Shown: positions 44,536 through 53,920 of the stretch, one piece after another | How the letters are laid out: each line of letters begins with the position of its first letter | Position numbering within the stretch: position 1 is the first letter of the stretch | Assembly (NCBI RefSeq): GCF_003315135.1 | Contig: NZ_QNRK01000001.1 | Coordinates: forward strand, 193,458 to 257,457 | DNA: 64,000 nt | Direction of reading: 5' to 3' | Source: Roseiarcus fermentans | GTDB taxonomy: Bacteria; Pseudomonadota; Alphaproteobacteria; Rhizobiales; Beijerinckiaceae | Program-made: the position numbers and the translations under genes | Notes under the pieces: model-generated | Told to the model about the DNA's origin: nothing | Database searches by the model: none | The model's input: the letters and a program-made list of their open reading frames with translations, nothing else

Positions 44536-45722
44536 AGACCGGCGGCCTCGCGCAGGCTCGCGCGCGCGTCCGCCCGAAAAACGTCGATCGAGGTGAGGTC
44601 TCCGCCCCGCTCGACGTGCCAGAACGCCCAGCCGTTGCAGGCGGGCAGCCCCTGGACCAGCGCGCCGATCTTGTGGATCGAGCCGATTGCGGGGCCGGCG
44701 GCGAGCGTGCCGTCGGCGCGCACGAGCGCGCAATGGCGTCGGCGCGCGTCGAAGACGCGCTCGCCGGCCGCCACCACGCCGGTTTCGACCAGGCTCGCGA
44801 AGGCGATGCGCTGCTCGTTGCGACGGGTCGGGGCGATGGCGACGGCTTCGTCGTCGAGCGGCTCCACCGCCGCGATGCGCGCGCGCGCCGCCGCGGCGTA
44901 GGACGGATCGCGCTCGATGCCGATGTAGGAGCGTCGGAGCCTTCGCGCGACGGCGCCGGTCGTGCCGGAGCCGAAGAACGGATCGAGCACCAGATCGCCG
45001 GCGTTGGAGGCCGCGATCAGAACCCGGGCGAGGAGGGCTTCCGGCTTCTGTGTCGGATGCGTCTTGCGGCCCGCCTTGTCCTTGAGGCGCTCGCCGCCGG
45101 TGCAGATCGGCAGAAGCCAGTCGGAGCGCGCCTGGCAATCGTCGTTTCCGGCCTTCAGCGCCTCGTAGTTGAAGGTGTAGCCCTTGGCGTCCTGGCCGCG
45201 CGCCGCCCAGATCATGGTCTCGTGGGCGTTGGTGAAGCGCCGGCCGCGGAAGTTCGGCATCGGGTTGGTCTTGCGCCAGACGATGTCGTTCAGGATCCAG
45301 AAGCCGAGATCCTGCAGGATCGACCCGACCCGGAAGATGTTGTGGTAGGAGCCGATGACGACGATCGTGGCGTTCGGCTTCATCACCCGGCGCGCGGCGG
45401 CGAGCCACGCCCGGGTGAAGGCGTCGTATTCGGCGAAATCGACGAACTTGTCCCAGTCGTCGTCGACCGCGTCGACGAGGCTCTGGTCCGGCCGGGACAA
45501 GGCGTTTTCGAGCTGGAGATTGTAGGGCGGGTCGGCGAACACGAGATCGACCGAGCCCGCCGGCAGTCTGTCCATCTCGGCCACGCACTCGCCGACGACA
45601 ATCGCATCGCGCGGCGCGGGACCGATTGCGGCCGGGCGTGTCGTCCCGCCGGCGCCAGTACGCACAACCTGAATCTGGGCGGGGAGACGCGACGCTCCGG
45701 CACGCAAGGTACGCATGTACAC
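44532..45722 (-). CDS. ccrM: CcrM-type adenine methyltransferase (GANTC)
   Basis: This protein of about 396 residues (from ATG 45722, or 394 from ATG 45716) is a beta-class adenine-N6 methyltransferase with '[20 protein letters not shown]' (DPPY) and '[21 protein letters not shown]' (FxGxG). '[31 protein letters not shown]' is highly typical of CcrM. A C-terminal RAMA-type domain ends '[23 protein letters not shown]'. It methylates GANTC after replication and times the alphaproteobacterial cell cycle. It is third after creatininase and rnhB on the minus strand. Confidence 0.94.
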   Translation of the reverse strand: MYMRTLRAGASRLPAQIQVVRTGAGGTTRPAAIGPAPRDAIVVGECVAEMDRLPAGSVDLVFADPPYNLQLENALSRPDQSLVDAVDDDWDKFVDFAEYDAFTRAWLAAARRVMKPNATIVVIGSYHNIFRVGSILQDLGFWILNDIVWRKTNPMPNFRGRRFTNAHETMIWAARGQDAKGYTFNYEALKAGNDDCQARSDWLLPICTGGERLKDKAGRKTHPTQKPEALLARVLIAASNAGDLVLDPFFGSGTTGAVARRLRRSYIGIERDPSYAAAARARIAAVEPLDDEAVAIAPTRRNEQRIAFASLVETGVVAAGERVFDARRRHCALVRADGTLAAGPAIGSIHKIGALVQGLPACNGWAFWHVERGGDLTSIDVFRADARASLREAAGL

Positions 45723-45796
45723 GAACCACTCGACGCAACGGCCGGCGCGCTTCGAGCCGGCGGGCCCGTTATGGCCGCATTGAGGTAAAGGTCCGG

Positions 45797-46483
45797 TTAT
45801 GCGGGGGCGGTTGACGTTGTGTCGTTTTCGGACGCCGGCCCCGTCGGGGCGAGATCGCCCCTCCCGACCGCGTCCGCCCCCTCGCCGCGCAGGCGGAACG
45901 AACGCCGGTGGTAGGGGCAGGGGCCGAGGCTCGTGAGCGCCTTGCGGTGGAAGGCGGTGGCGTAGCCGGCGTGGCCGTCGAAGCCGTAGCCGGGAAAGTC
46001 GCGCCCGAGGTTGCGCATCAAGGCGTCCCGAGTGGTCTTGGCGACGATCGAGGCGGCGGCGATCGACATCGAAAGGGCGTCGCCGCCGATGATCGGCCGC
46101 CCGCGGCAGACGAGCCCGTCCGGAACGTCGCGCCCGTCGATCAGGACGAGGTCGGGGCGGATGTGCAGGGCCGCAACGACCCGGGCCATGACGCGCAGCG
46201 TCGCGCCGCGGATGTTGTATCGGTCGATCTCCTCGGCGCTGGCGAAGGCGACCGAGACGCTGATCGCCTTGGCGAAGATGACCGCCTTGAGCGCGTCGCG
46301 CTTCGCCTCGGGCAGCGCCTTCGAATCATCGAGACCCTCCGGCAGATCGTCGGGATCGAGGATGACCGCCGCCACCCCGACCGGCCCCGCGAGCGGGCCG
46401 CGCCCGACCTCGTCGACGCCCGCCACGAAGCGGCAGCCGCCCGCCATCGCCTCGCGTTCGAAGTCGAAATGCGGTCCGCTCAC
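45797..46483 (-). CDS. rnhB: Ribonuclease HII
   Basis: This 228-residue enzyme cuts RNA embedded in DNA. It starts at GTG 46483. '[16 protein letters not shown]' holds the first catalytic Asp-Glu pair, 'LIDGRDVPD' the next Asp and '[11 protein letters not shown]' the last block. The GTG start overlaps the creatininase stop. ccrM follows 74 bases downstream, so RnhB and CcrM are probably cotranscribed. Confidence 0.94.
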   Translation of the reverse strand: MSGPHFDFEREAMAGGCRFVAGVDEVGRGPLAGPVGVAAVILDPDDLPEGLDDSKALPEAKRDALKAVIFAKAISVSVAFASAEEIDRYNIRGATLRVMARVVAALHIRPDLVLIDGRDVPDGLVCRGRPIIGGDALSMSIAAASIVAKTTRDALMRNLGRDFPGYGFDGHAGYATAFHRKALTSLGPCPYHRRSFRLRGEGADAVGRGDLAPTGPASENDTTSTAPA

Positions 46484-47298
46484 GGCTCATGCTCCAGCGG
46501 CCCGGCGGCGAGCCGGGCGAGGTCGAAGGCGTGGACGTCGCGCAGGAGCGCGATGAAACGCTGCACCCCGTGCGCCGCGGCGGCCTCGCCCTTTTCCGCC
46601 GTCGCCCGGTCGGCCTCCCCGACCGCGCCGGCCGAGTTGAGATCGCTCGCCGCCCAGGCGAAGCCGAGCGGCGGCTTTGCCCGCAGGAGGGCGAACTCGC
46701 GCTCGATCTCCTCGGCCGCGCTGGGAAAATCGCGCGCCTCGTCCCCCCGCACGAGATCGGGACGGAAGGCGAGCATGAGCGAGGTCTCGGAATCGCCGCC
46801 GTGGATTCCGTGCGTCGTCTCGCGCGGCGAAAACAGATTGTCCGGATAGCCGAGCCGCCGCCAGGAGGCGTGGACCGCGAGCATCCGCCAGCGCATGCGC
46901 AGGCGCAGGGCGACCGCCTCGATCGCCGCGCCGTTGCCGCCGTGGGAGTTCATCACCACGAGCTTGCGGCAGCCGGTCCGGGCGACGCTGTCGCCGATGT
47001 CGGTCCATGCGCGGATGGCGGTCTCGATCGACAGCGTCAGCGTGCCGGGATAGCCGGCGTGCTCGTCCGACACGCCGACGACCTGGGTCGGCAGGAACAG
47101 GACCGGCAGGTCCTGCGGCAGGATGTCCGCTGCGCGCGCGACGTAGCCCTCGTTGATCGCGGCGTCGACGCCGAGCGGCAGATGCGGGCCGTGCTGCTCG
47201 ATCGCGGCCACCGGCAGGACCGCGATCACGCGGCCCATGTCGGCGCGGGCGAAGTCGCGCCAGGTCATGTCGGCCCAGTAGCGTGTCGGCAGCGTCAC
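46480..47298 (-). CDS. Creatininase-family protein
   Basis: This 272-residue zinc amidohydrolase has 'AAIEQHGPHLPLGVDAAI' (metal Glu, His and Asp), 'VVMNSHGGNGAAIEA' and 'HGIHGGDSETSLMLAF'. These are the family signatures shared by creatininase and related deformylases. The substrate is unknown; creatinine use is not implied. I chose GTG 47298 because AGGGGAAG lies just upstream and the family begins at 'TRYWADMTW'. Confidence 0.88.
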   Translation of the reverse strand: MTLPTRYWADMTWRDFARADMGRVIAVLPVAAIEQHGPHLPLGVDAAINEGYVARAADILPQDLPVLFLPTQVVGVSDEHAGYPGTLTLSIETAIRAWTDIGDSVARTGCRKLVVMNSHGGNGAAIEAVALRLRMRWRMLAVHASWRRLGYPDNLFSPRETTHGIHGGDSETSLMLAFRPDLVRGDEARDFPSAAEEIEREFALLRAKPPLGFAWAASDLNSAGAVGEADRATAEKGEAAAAHGVQRFIALLRDVHAFDLARLAAGPLEHEP

Positions 47299-47563
47299 AG
47301 GCTTCCCCTTCCGCTGGGCGCGGCGCAGCGAGCAGTCCGCCCGCGCGCCAGTCGCAACCCGGGATCGAGCGTTTTCAGGCCGTTGCGGCGCCATTCGCAA
47401 CCCGACGCGACGGCCGACGTTGTCATGCCTGCGGAGGCGGGCATCCAGAGCCGCCGGGCCGAGGCCGAGGCGGTCGGCTCAAATGCGACACGGCTCGTCC
47501 GCCCGGCCTTCCGGAACCCCGCTTGCGCGCCAGCTGATGCACATATCCGTTGGACGCGCGCAC

Positions 47564-47613
47564 CCTTCCCCAGCTTTGCTGGGGAAGGTGGCCCGTCAGG
47601 GCCGGATGGGGTG
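47564..47613 (-). repeat. Double-hairpin element, copy 1 (inverted)
   Basis: Stem A is CCTTCCCCAGC / GCTGGGGAAGG (47564-47574 and 47578-47588, perfect, three-base loop). Stem B is GGCCC / GGGCC (47590-47594 and 47599-47603). On the minus strand the outer flank reads CACCCCATCCG. It is the same element as 62477-62525 in the opposite orientation. Confidence 0.8.
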
Positions 47614-47689
47614 TGGAAAGCAGGATTCCCGCGGCGACAAGTTGACGGCGACGGTCGCGCAATCCGTCCGGCGCCGATGAAGCGGCCCA

Positions 47690-47739
47690 CACCCCATCCG
47701 TCGCTTCGCGACACCTTCCCCGCTTCGCGGAGAAGGGGG
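47690..47739 (+). repeat. Double-hairpin element, copy 2
   Basis: Flank CACCCCATCCG (47690-47700), stem B GTCGC / GCGAC with a TTC loop (47700-47712), then ACCTTCCCC and an imperfect stem A around CCGC-TTC-GCGG with GAAGG. Same architecture as copies 1 and 3. Stem B differs in sequence but still pairs. Confidence 0.75.
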
Positions 47740-47879
47740 AAACGCCCCCGCGCCGCGCAAGGAAAAGACCTGTGTGCATCGGCTCGCGCTTGCGCGGGGA
47801 TGACAGGGGGCGAGATCGTCGGCCGCGCCGACCATCCTGGCGCCGACGCAACGATTCCAGACGCTTGGCTGCCTAAACC

Positions 47880-48334
47880 TGCCACTCGGTAACTCCCAAG
47901 CCGGCAGCGAACAGCGCCGTCATCGCGAGCGACCCCCGGGTCGAAGAGCCCGGGGGGAAGCGATCCAGGGCCGCTGGGCCGCTGTTGCGCCCTCTGATCG
48001 TCCCGCCGCCCTTCGTTGCGAGCAGAAGACGGAGCGATTTTTTCCGCAGGAGGCAAGCGGTGGCATGGGTTGCTTCGTCGCTTCGCTCCTCGCAATGACG
48101 GGGTTGGGAGTAACGCCACTCGTAACACCCAAGCCTTGGCGCGCCTCGGGAAGGACGGGCGGTCGTCGACGCCGAGGCGATTGCGCTTTTCGGCGTCCTC
48201 GCGAGGAGCCCCAAGGGCGACGCGGCGATCGAGGGGCCGCCTGCGCCGACGTTGAAACGCGGCGAGGCCCGGCATACGCCAGACCTTGGCCGCGCCCCCT
48301 GGATCGCCACGTCGCTTCGCGCCTCGCGATGACG
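47880..48334. repeat. Two CGTCATTGCGAG-type composite elements
   Basis: The first is an inverted pair: left CACTCGGTAACTCCCAAG with CGTCATCGCGAGCGAC (about 47884-47932), right GCTTCGCTCCTCGCAATGACGG with GGGAGTAACGCCACTCG (about 48079-48122). The second pair has CTCGCGAGGAGCCCC (about 48199-48213) and TCGCTTCGCGCCTCGCGATGACGG (about 48312-48334). Both fit the family at 671-859 and 30953-30990. They are probably mobile, non-autonomous intergenic elements. Confidence 0.6.
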
Positions 48335-48368
48335 GCGTTTCTGACGCGGGCCGGCGATGGGCGCCTCT

Positions 48369-48418
48369 CCGGCTCCGGAAACGGGACTTTTCAAGAGCTT
48401 GTGACCCATTTCGGTTCC
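48369..48418 (+). repeat. 50-base dispersed repeat, copy 2
   Basis: Its reverse complement begins GGAACCGAAATGGG and ends CGTTTCCGGAGCCGG and matches 30800-30849 at 43 of 50 positions. As in copy 1, the CATCGCGAG...GGCGATCCAG element lies on the same side (here 48298-48334). Confidence 0.7.
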
Positions 48419-48774
48419 GAATCCCCGCGCCCCGCGCAACGGCCGGGGCCGCCGGACGGGCGGCGAAGCCGGCAGGCGCGAGGGCGCCGGCCCACGGCGG
48501 CAGCCGAACCTCAGGCGTCGCCAACCCTCCGTTCGCCATGGTCGAGAACCCTTCAGAAGCGTTCCGCCGACCGGCGGCGGCGCGGGATCAACGCGGCTCG
48601 CAGGGCGGCCGTGATTCGAAGGCTAGCACATCCTTCTGCTTTCCAGAAGCGATTGTCGGGCGTCCGCCCGCAGTTTTCCCCAACCCCTCGGGAGGACGGC
48701 GGCGGAACGGGCGCTCGGTCGCGCCGACGGGCGCCGCGCCTCCCGCCGTCCGCGATTTCGTATAGAAGTTCTCC

Positions 48775-49278
48775 ATGACCTTCGGTGCGATTCGCATTCT
48801 CGGCGTCGATCCCGGCCTCCGCAACACCGGCTGGGGGCTGATCGAGTCCGTCGGCTCGCGGCTGAGCTTCCTGAGCTGCGGTTCGATTCGCACCGATGCG
48901 AAGGAGTCGCTCGCCGAGCGGCTGGCCGTGATCCATTGCGCGTTGACCGACCTCATCATCGCGAACGGTCCGCACGAGGCGGCGGTGGAGGAGACGTTCG
49001 TCAATCGCGATCCGCAATCCACCCTGAAGCTCGGCCAGGCGCGCGGCGCGGCGATCGCGGCGCTGGCGATCAGGGACCTGCCCGTCTCGGAATACGCGGC
49101 CAACCTGGTCAAGAAGACAGTGGTGGGCGTCGGCCACGCCGAGAAGACTCAGGTCGCGATGATGGTGAAAATGCTTCTGCCGGCGTCCGACGCGGCGAGT
49201 CCCGACGCGGCCGACGCGCTCGCGGTCGCCATTTGCCATGCCCAGCACCGCACGGCGCGAGCGCGGGGCGCGGCATGA
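48775..49278 (+). CDS. ruvC: Holliday-junction resolvase RuvC
   Basis: This 167-residue nuclease cuts Holliday junctions in the RuvABC complex. It has '[17 protein letters not shown]' (first catalytic Asp), '[23 protein letters not shown]' (Glu) and '[21 protein letters not shown]' (late Asp pair). It overlaps ruvA by ATGA, so the two are coupled. Confidence 0.95.
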   Translation: MTFGAIRILGVDPGLRNTGWGLIESVGSRLSFLSCGSIRTDAKESLAERLAVIHCALTDLIIANGPHEAAVEETFVNRDPQSTLKLGQARGAAIAALAIRDLPVSEYAANLVKKTVVGVGHAEKTQVAMMVKMLLPASDAASPDAADALAVAICHAQHRTARARGAA

Positions 49279-49886
49279 TCGGCAAGCTGCGCGGCATCGT
49301 CGACAGCGTCGACGCGGACGAGCTGATCCTCGACGTCAACGGCGTCGGCTACCTGGTCGCCGCCTCGGCGCGATCGCTCCGGGCGCTGCCGCCGCGCGGG
49401 GAGCCCGCCGAACTCCTGATCGAGACCCACGTCCGCGAGGACGCGATCAAGCTCTACGGGTTCGTGACCGCCGCCGAACGGGACTGGTTTCGCCTGTTGC
49501 AGGGCGTGCAGGGGGTCGGGGCCAAGGTCGCGCTCGGGATTCTCGGCGCGCTGACGGCGGACGCGCTCGCCTCCGCCATCGCCCGCCAGGACAAGGCGAC
49601 GATGGCGCGCGCGCCCGGCGTCGGGCCGAAGCTCGCGGCGCGGCTGGTGCTCGAGCTCAAGGACAAGGCGCCCGCCGGCGCGGCCGGGTTCGCGATGGCG
49701 CCGGGGGAGGTCGAACGGGATTCCGCCCTGCCCAAGGCGGCGCAGGACGCGATCCTCGCGCTCGTCGGCCTCGGCTATGCGCAGCCGCAGGCGGCGGCGG
49801 CGATCGCAAAGGCGTCCGCGGCGCTCGGCGCCGAGGCCGAGACCGCGACGCTGATCCGGGCGGGCCTGAAGGCGCTGGCGCAATAG
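49275..49886 (+). CDS. ruvA: Holliday-junction protein RuvA
   Basis: This 203-residue protein has an N-terminal OB fold ('[28 protein letters not shown]'), two helix-hairpin-helix motifs ('[16 protein letters not shown]', '[19 protein letters not shown]') and a C-terminal RuvB-contact domain ('[23 protein letters not shown]'). It loads RuvB at junctions. ruvB is not next: vapBC and one other gene lie between. Confidence 0.95.
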   Translation: MIGKLRGIVDSVDADELILDVNGVGYLVAASARSLRALPPRGEPAELLIETHVREDAIKLYGFVTAAERDWFRLLQGVQGVGAKVALGILGALTADALASAIARQDKATMARAPGVGPKLAARLVLELKDKAPAGAAGFAMAPGEVERDSALPKAAQDAILALVGLGYAQPQAAAAIAKASAALGAEAETATLIRAGLKALAQ

Positions 49887-49931
49887 CCGGGTTTTTGCGA
49901 TATTGAGATCGATCATCAACAGGTAAGGCGA

Positions 49932-50144
49932 ATGTCCGCCACAGCGACCGTGTCATCCAAGTTCCAGATCGCCATCCCGAAGGAAGTTCGTGAGCGAATG
50001 GGCCTGCGGCCGGGGCAGAAGGTCGCCTTTATCGCCAAGCTCGACGGCGTGATGATCGTTCCCGTGCCGGAGCGCGAAGACATTCAGGGGATGGCGCGCG
50101 GAGCGAACCCCGAGGGATATCGCGACCGGAACGACCGCTTCTGA
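49932..50144 (+). CDS. vapB: VapB-type AbrB-fold antitoxin
   Basis: This 70-residue protein has 'SATATVSSKFQIAIPKEVRERMGLRPGQKVAFI' (SpoVT-AbrB fold) and a basic/aromatic tail that would bind the toxin. It pairs with the PIN-domain toxin directly downstream through a TGATG overlap. Such pairs autoregulate. Confidence 0.9.
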   Translation: MSATATVSSKFQIAIPKEVRERMGLRPGQKVAFIAKLDGVMIVPVPEREDIQGMARGANPEGYRDRNDRF

Positions 50145-50530
50145 TGCGGGTCGTCGACACATCCGCCTGGATCGAATGGATGCGGGGCTCCGCGCTCGGA
50201 GAGTCGCTCGCTCCCCAGTTGCCTCGCAACGAAGAGTGGGTCGTGCCGACGGTCGTTCAGTACGAGCTGGCGCGCTGGCTTATGCGGGAGGCGTCCGACG
50301 CGCAGGCGTCCCGGGTCCTGGCGTTCACCACGGAGCTCGTGGTCGCGCCTCTGACGACCGACATCGCCACGAAAGCCGCAGATTACGCGGCGCTCTACAA
50401 ACTCGCCATGGCGGACGCGGTCATTTACGCCACGGCGAGCGACGCGCGCGCCGATCTCCTGACCTGCGACGCCCACTTCGCCGAATTGCCGAACGTGACC
50501 TATGTCCGCAAGGCGCCTGTCGATGACTGA
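50144..50530 (+). CDS. vapC: PIN-domain ribonuclease toxin VapC
   Basis: This 128-residue protein has the PIN acidic residues 'MRVVDTSAWIEWM' (Asp5), 'TVVQYELARWLM' (Glu), 'KLAMADAVIYATA' (Asp) and 'LLTCDAHFAELPNV' (Asp). It is an Mg-dependent RNase, held by VapB. The ATG overlaps the vapB stop. The pair sits inside the ruv locus. Confidence 0.9.
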   Translation: MRVVDTSAWIEWMRGSALGESLAPQLPRNEEWVVPTVVQYELARWLMREASDAQASRVLAFTTELVVAPLTTDIATKAADYAALYKLAMADAVIYATASDARADLLTCDAHFAELPNVTYVRKAPVDD

Positions 50531-50566
50531 CGTTTCCCTCCGCCGTCAGCTCCGGGCGCGGGAGCC

Positions 50567-51160
50567 ATGACCGCTCCCGCCCCGCCCCGGCGCTTTCTCG
50601 CGCCCTTTCTCGGCATCGCGTTCGTGTTCGCGGCGATCGGGCCGCCGGTCGGCGGCGCGACCTTCCTGCCCGTCGCGGCGCTCCTCGAGGCCCCGGCGTC
50701 GTCAGCGGGGGGGTTCGCCTTCGCCGCCGTGGCCGGGATGCTGTTCGGCCACTGGATTTTGTTGTTTCCCGCTTATGTGATCGGCCTCGGGCCGGCGGCG
50801 GCGACCGGCGTCCTGTACGCGCTCTGGGACGCCGCCGCGCCGCCGCGCTGGCCGCGCGCGCTCGCAGCCGCCGTGATCGGCGGCCTCGTGGCCTATGCCG
50901 TCGCGCTTCGCCTGGCGGCGCTCGGGACCACGCTCGACATGATGTTCCAGACCGACTTCGACGCGCCGGTCCTGCACTCGATCAGCCTGACCGAGCCTGA
51001 CCGGGCGGCGACGGCCTCGATCGGGACCGGGCTCGTGCGCGCTTTCGTGGCGGCCGGCGCGGTCGCGGGCCTCGCTTGCGCGATGGTCTCGAGCCTGATC
51101 GGCCTGACCATGCAGCCGACCCCGCCGCCCGCGACGTCCGGGGGGGCGGTCGATGGCTGA
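50567..51160 (+). CDS. Multi-pass membrane protein, unknown
   Basis: This 197-residue protein has four or five hydrophobic segments: about 11-30, 43-70, 72-85, 96-120 and 155-182. It has an internal acidic loop ('[23 protein letters not shown]'). I recognise no domain. Its last 8 bases overlap the ruvB start. It may be part of the toxin-antitoxin insertion or an older gene next to ruvB. Confidence 0.75.
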   Translation: MTAPAPPRRFLAPFLGIAFVFAAIGPPVGGATFLPVAALLEAPASSAGGFAFAAVAGMLFGHWILLFPAYVIGLGPAAATGVLYALWDAAAPPRWPRALAAAVIGGLVAYAVALRLAALGTTLDMMFQTDFDAPVLHSISLTEPDRAATASIGTGLVRAFVAAGAVAGLACAMVSSLIGLTMQPTPPPATSGGAVDG

Positions 51161-52187
51161 CGCCCCGCGCCGCCTGATCTCCGCCGAAAAACGGCCCGAG
51201 GATGACGCGGCGCTGCGCCCGCAGGTGCTGGCCGATTTCACCGGCCAGGAGGCGGCGCGCAAGAACCTCAAGGTGTTCATCGAATCGGCCAAGGCGCGCG
51301 GCGAGGCGCTCGACCACGTGCTGTTCGTCGGCCCGCCGGGCCTCGGCAAGACCACGCTGGCGCAGATCGTGGCGCGCGAACTCGGCGTCAGTTTCCGCTC
51401 CACTTCGGGGCCGGTGATCGCCAAGGCCGGCGACCTCGCCGCGCAATTGACCAATCTCGAGCCGCGCGACGTCCTGTTCATCGACGAGATCCATCGGCTG
51501 AACCCGGCGGTCGAGGAAATCCTCTACCCGGCGATGGAGGACTTTCAGCTCGACCTCATCATTGGCGCCGGGCCGGCGGCGCGGTCGGTGAAGATCGACC
51601 TCGCCCGATTCACCCTGATTGGCGCGACGACGCGCGCCGGCCTGCTGACGACGCCGCTGCGCGACCGGTTCGGCATCCCGGTGCGGCTCAACTTCTATAC
51701 CGCCGAAGAGTTGCAGAGCATCGTCGCGCGCGGCGCGCGCGTCATCGGCATCGGGCTCTCGGACGAAGGGGCCAACGAAATCGCCCGGCGCTCCCGCGGC
51801 ACGCCGCGCATCGCCGGCCGGCTGCTGCGGCGGGTGCGCGATTTCGCCGTCGTCGAGGGCGCGGCCGAAGTGACGCGCGCGCTCGCCGACGCGGCCCTGC
51901 GGCTCTTGGACGTCGATTCGATCGGCCTCGACCAGATGGACCGGCGCTATCTGGACGCGATCGCGCTGAAATTCGGCGGCGGGCCGGTCGGGGTCGAGAC
52001 GATCGCGGCCGCCCTCTCGGAGCCGCGCGACGCGATCGAGGACATCATCGAACCCTACCTCATCCAGCAGGGTTTTGTGCAGCGGACGCCGCGGGGGCGG
52101 CTGCTCACGCCGCACGCCTTTCGCCACCTCGGCCTCGCCGAGCCGCGCCGCGAGGGCCGTGAACTCGACATGTTCGACGACGAATGA
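51153..52187 (+). CDS. ruvB: Holliday-junction helicase RuvB
   Basis: This 344-residue AAA+ motor drives branch migration. Walker A is '[23 protein letters not shown]', Walker B '[11 protein letters not shown]', sensor 1 '[21 protein letters not shown]', sensor 2 '[16 protein letters not shown]' and the C-terminal winged helix ends '[24 protein letters not shown]'. It is the third ruv gene but is separated from ruvA by 1.27 kb. Confidence 0.96.
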   Translation: MADAPRRLISAEKRPEDDAALRPQVLADFTGQEAARKNLKVFIESAKARGEALDHVLFVGPPGLGKTTLAQIVARELGVSFRSTSGPVIAKAGDLAAQLTNLEPRDVLFIDEIHRLNPAVEEILYPAMEDFQLDLIIGAGPAARSVKIDLARFTLIGATTRAGLLTTPLRDRFGIPVRLNFYTAEELQSIVARGARVIGIGLSDEGANEIARRSRGTPRIAGRLLRRVRDFAVVEGAAEVTRALADAALRLLDVDSIGLDQMDRRYLDAIALKFGGGPVGVETIAAALSEPRDAIEDIIEPYLIQQGFVQRTPRGRLLTPHAFRHLGLAEPRREGRELDMFDDE

Positions 52188-52278
52188 CCCGATCCCCGTC
52201 CGCCCCGCCGCCGTCGCACGGCCAACGTCTGCAGAGGTTTTTCCGTTTCCCGGTGACCGCCGACCTCGCGGCGGCGCC

Positions 52279-52415
52279 GCCCCCTCCACCGTCCTTCGGA
52301 CGGTCCCCCTCCCCCGTTTCGCTTCGCTTCACGGGGGAGGAAAACGCCGGCGCCCCTGATTTCCTCCCCTGCCGGAGGCGGGGGAGGGGGACCATGCGAA
52401 GCATGGTGGAGGGGG
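52279..52415. repeat. Inverted pair of CCCTCC-type double-hairpin elements
   Basis: Copy A: hairpin ACCGTCC-TTC-GGACGGT (52288-52304), then CCTCCCCCGT / ACGGGGGAGG (52308-52317 and 52331-52340). Copy B, inverted: a CCTCCCC / GGGGGAGG-type stem at about 52363-52386, then ACCATGC-GAA-GCATGGT (52391-52407). It fills most of the 334-base gap between ruvB and xerD. The small stems differ between the copies but pair fully in each. Confidence 0.75.
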
Positions 52416-52521
52416 CAGTCGCCAAAAACGCGACGGCTGGGGAGCTGCGCTTGCCCGATGCCGTCGCCCCCCGCGGCGGCGTCCGGGTCCGGGCGACGAG
52501 CTCGCAGCCGCGGCACGCCCC

Positions 52522-53475
52522 ATGACCGCGCGGCGGATCGATCGCGTCGCGTCTTTCCTCGAGGCGCTCGCCGCCGAGCGCGGCGCGAGCGCCCATACCA
52601 TCGAGGCTTATCGGCGCGACCTCACCGACTACACGGCGCGCCTCGCGAACCAGGGCCGGACCGAGCTGACCGTCGGCCCGGCGGACGTTCGCGCCTATCT
52701 CGCCGCCTGCGGCGAGGCCGGCCTCAAGGCCGCGTCGCTCGCCCGCCGGCTGTCCGCCATCCGGCAGTTCCACAAGTTTCTCTATGCCGAAGGGATGCGG
52801 GCGGACAACCCGGCCGTCGCGATCGAGGGCCCGCGCCGCGGCCGGCCGTTGCCGAAGGTGCTGACGGTCGACGACATGACGCGTCTGATCGAGGCCGCCC
52901 GGCAGGGGCTCGACGACGCGGAACGGCCGCTGCGCGAGCGCCTCGCGCTGGCGCGCATGACGGCGCTGGTCGAGCTCCTGTACGCCTCGGGCCTGCGCAT
53001 TTCCGAGGCGTTGGGTCTGCCCAAAGCGGCGGCGCGGACGAAGGAGCCCTTCCTCGCCGTGCGCGGCAAGGGCGGCAAGGAGCGGCTCGCCCCGATTTCC
53101 AATCCGGCGCGCGCTGCGCTCGCCGTCTACCGGAGGCTGCTGACCGAAGCCTCGCCGGGCCTCGCCGCCTCGCCGTGGCTGTTTCCGGCCGCGAGCGAGA
53201 GCGGCCATCTGACGCGCCAGGCTTTTGCCCGCGACCTCAAGACGGCGGCCGCGGCGGCCGGCATCCCCGCGGCGCGGATCAGCCCGCACGTCCTGCGCCA
53301 CGCCTTCGCCAGCCACCTGCTGCAGAACGGGGCCGACCTGCGCGTGGTCCAGGACCTGCTCGGCCACGCCGACATCTCGACCACGCAGATCTACACCCAC
53401 GTGCTCGACGAGCGCGCCAAGGCGATGGTGCGCGATCTGCATCCGATGAACGACGGGGAGGTCGAACCCCGATGA
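52522..53475 (+). CDS. xerD: Tyrosine recombinase XerD
   Basis: This 317-residue recombinase resolves chromosome dimers with XerC at dif. The N-terminal SAM-like domain is residues 1-90. Catalytic residues are Arg in 'LYASGLRISEALGL', His-Arg in 'SPHVLRHAFASHLLQNGADLRVVQDLLGH' and Tyr in 'TTQIYTHVL'. In many alphaproteobacteria xerD lies beside aroK; here it is downstream of ruvB. The next gene overlaps by ATGA. Confidence 0.93.
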   Translation: MTARRIDRVASFLEALAAERGASAHTIEAYRRDLTDYTARLANQGRTELTVGPADVRAYLAACGEAGLKAASLARRLSAIRQFHKFLYAEGMRADNPAVAIEGPRRGRPLPKVLTVDDMTRLIEAARQGLDDAERPLRERLALARMTALVELLYASGLRISEALGLPKAAARTKEPFLAVRGKGGKERLAPISNPARAALAVYRRLLTEASPGLAASPWLFPAASESGHLTRQAFARDLKTAAAAAGIPAARISPHVLRHAFASHLLQNGADLRVVQDLLGHADISTTQIYTHVLDERAKAMVRDLHPMNDGEVEPR

Positions 53476-53783
53476 CGGACGATGCGCCGTGGCGCGCCGC
53501 GCCCGACGGCGTCGTCGTCGCCTGCCGCCTGACGCCCAAGGGCGGGCGCGACGCGATCGACGGCGTGGCGCGTCTTTCCGACGGACGGCGCGTGCTTCTG
53601 GTCCGGGTGCGCAGCGCGCCCGAGGACGGACGCGCCAACGACGCGCTGCGCGGCCTCCTGGCCAAGGCGCTCGATGCGCCGACGTCGCGCGTCCAACTCG
53701 TCGGCGGCGCGAAGAGCCGGCTGAAACAGGTCGCGGTCGGCGGCGATCCCGCGGCGCTGATCGCCCGGCTCGAGGCGCTTTGA
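53472..53783 (+). CDS. DUF167 (YggU-like) protein
   Basis: This 103-residue protein has the DUF167 pattern 'VACRLTPKGGRDAIDGV', 'LLVRVRSAPEDGRANDALRGLLAKALDAPTSRVQLVGGAKSRLKQVAV'. The function is unknown. It overlaps the xerD stop. Confidence 0.92.
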   Translation: MTDDAPWRAAPDGVVVACRLTPKGGRDAIDGVARLSDGRRVLLVRVRSAPEDGRANDALRGLLAKALDAPTSRVQLVGGAKSRLKQVAVGGDPAALIARLEAL

Positions 53784-53920
53784 GACAACCGACCGCATGC
53801 GCGCGCCATTGCGCTTCCGCGGAAAAAGGATTTCGATGCGGTCGATTGCCGGGCGTCGGCGCGAGGGACGCGCCGGGGAGCGACGCGGTTTCAGGGAAGC
53901 GGTCGGTCAGGAGGACGGAA

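Larger units (their letters stand above)
47299..48774. other. 1.48 kb non-coding repeat field
   Basis: No frame in this gap gives a recognisable protein, although a 414-codon frame stays open on the minus strand. It contains two double-hairpin elements (47564-47613, 47690-47739), two CGTCATTGCGAG-type composites (47880-48130, 48197-48334) and copy 2 of the 50-base repeat (48369-48418). The ruvC promoter should lie at the right end, near TATAGAAGTTC just before 48775. Confidence 0.65.

Noticed and set aside
47295-48539. A 414-codon minus-strand frame in the repeat field
   Set aside because: It consists of the palindromic repeats read in frame and has no family resemblance; the repeat words explain its long open state.
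52522-53475. XerD as an integron or phage integrase
   Set aside because: The length, motifs and overlap with DUF167 fit chromosomal XerD; no attachment site or cargo is next to it.
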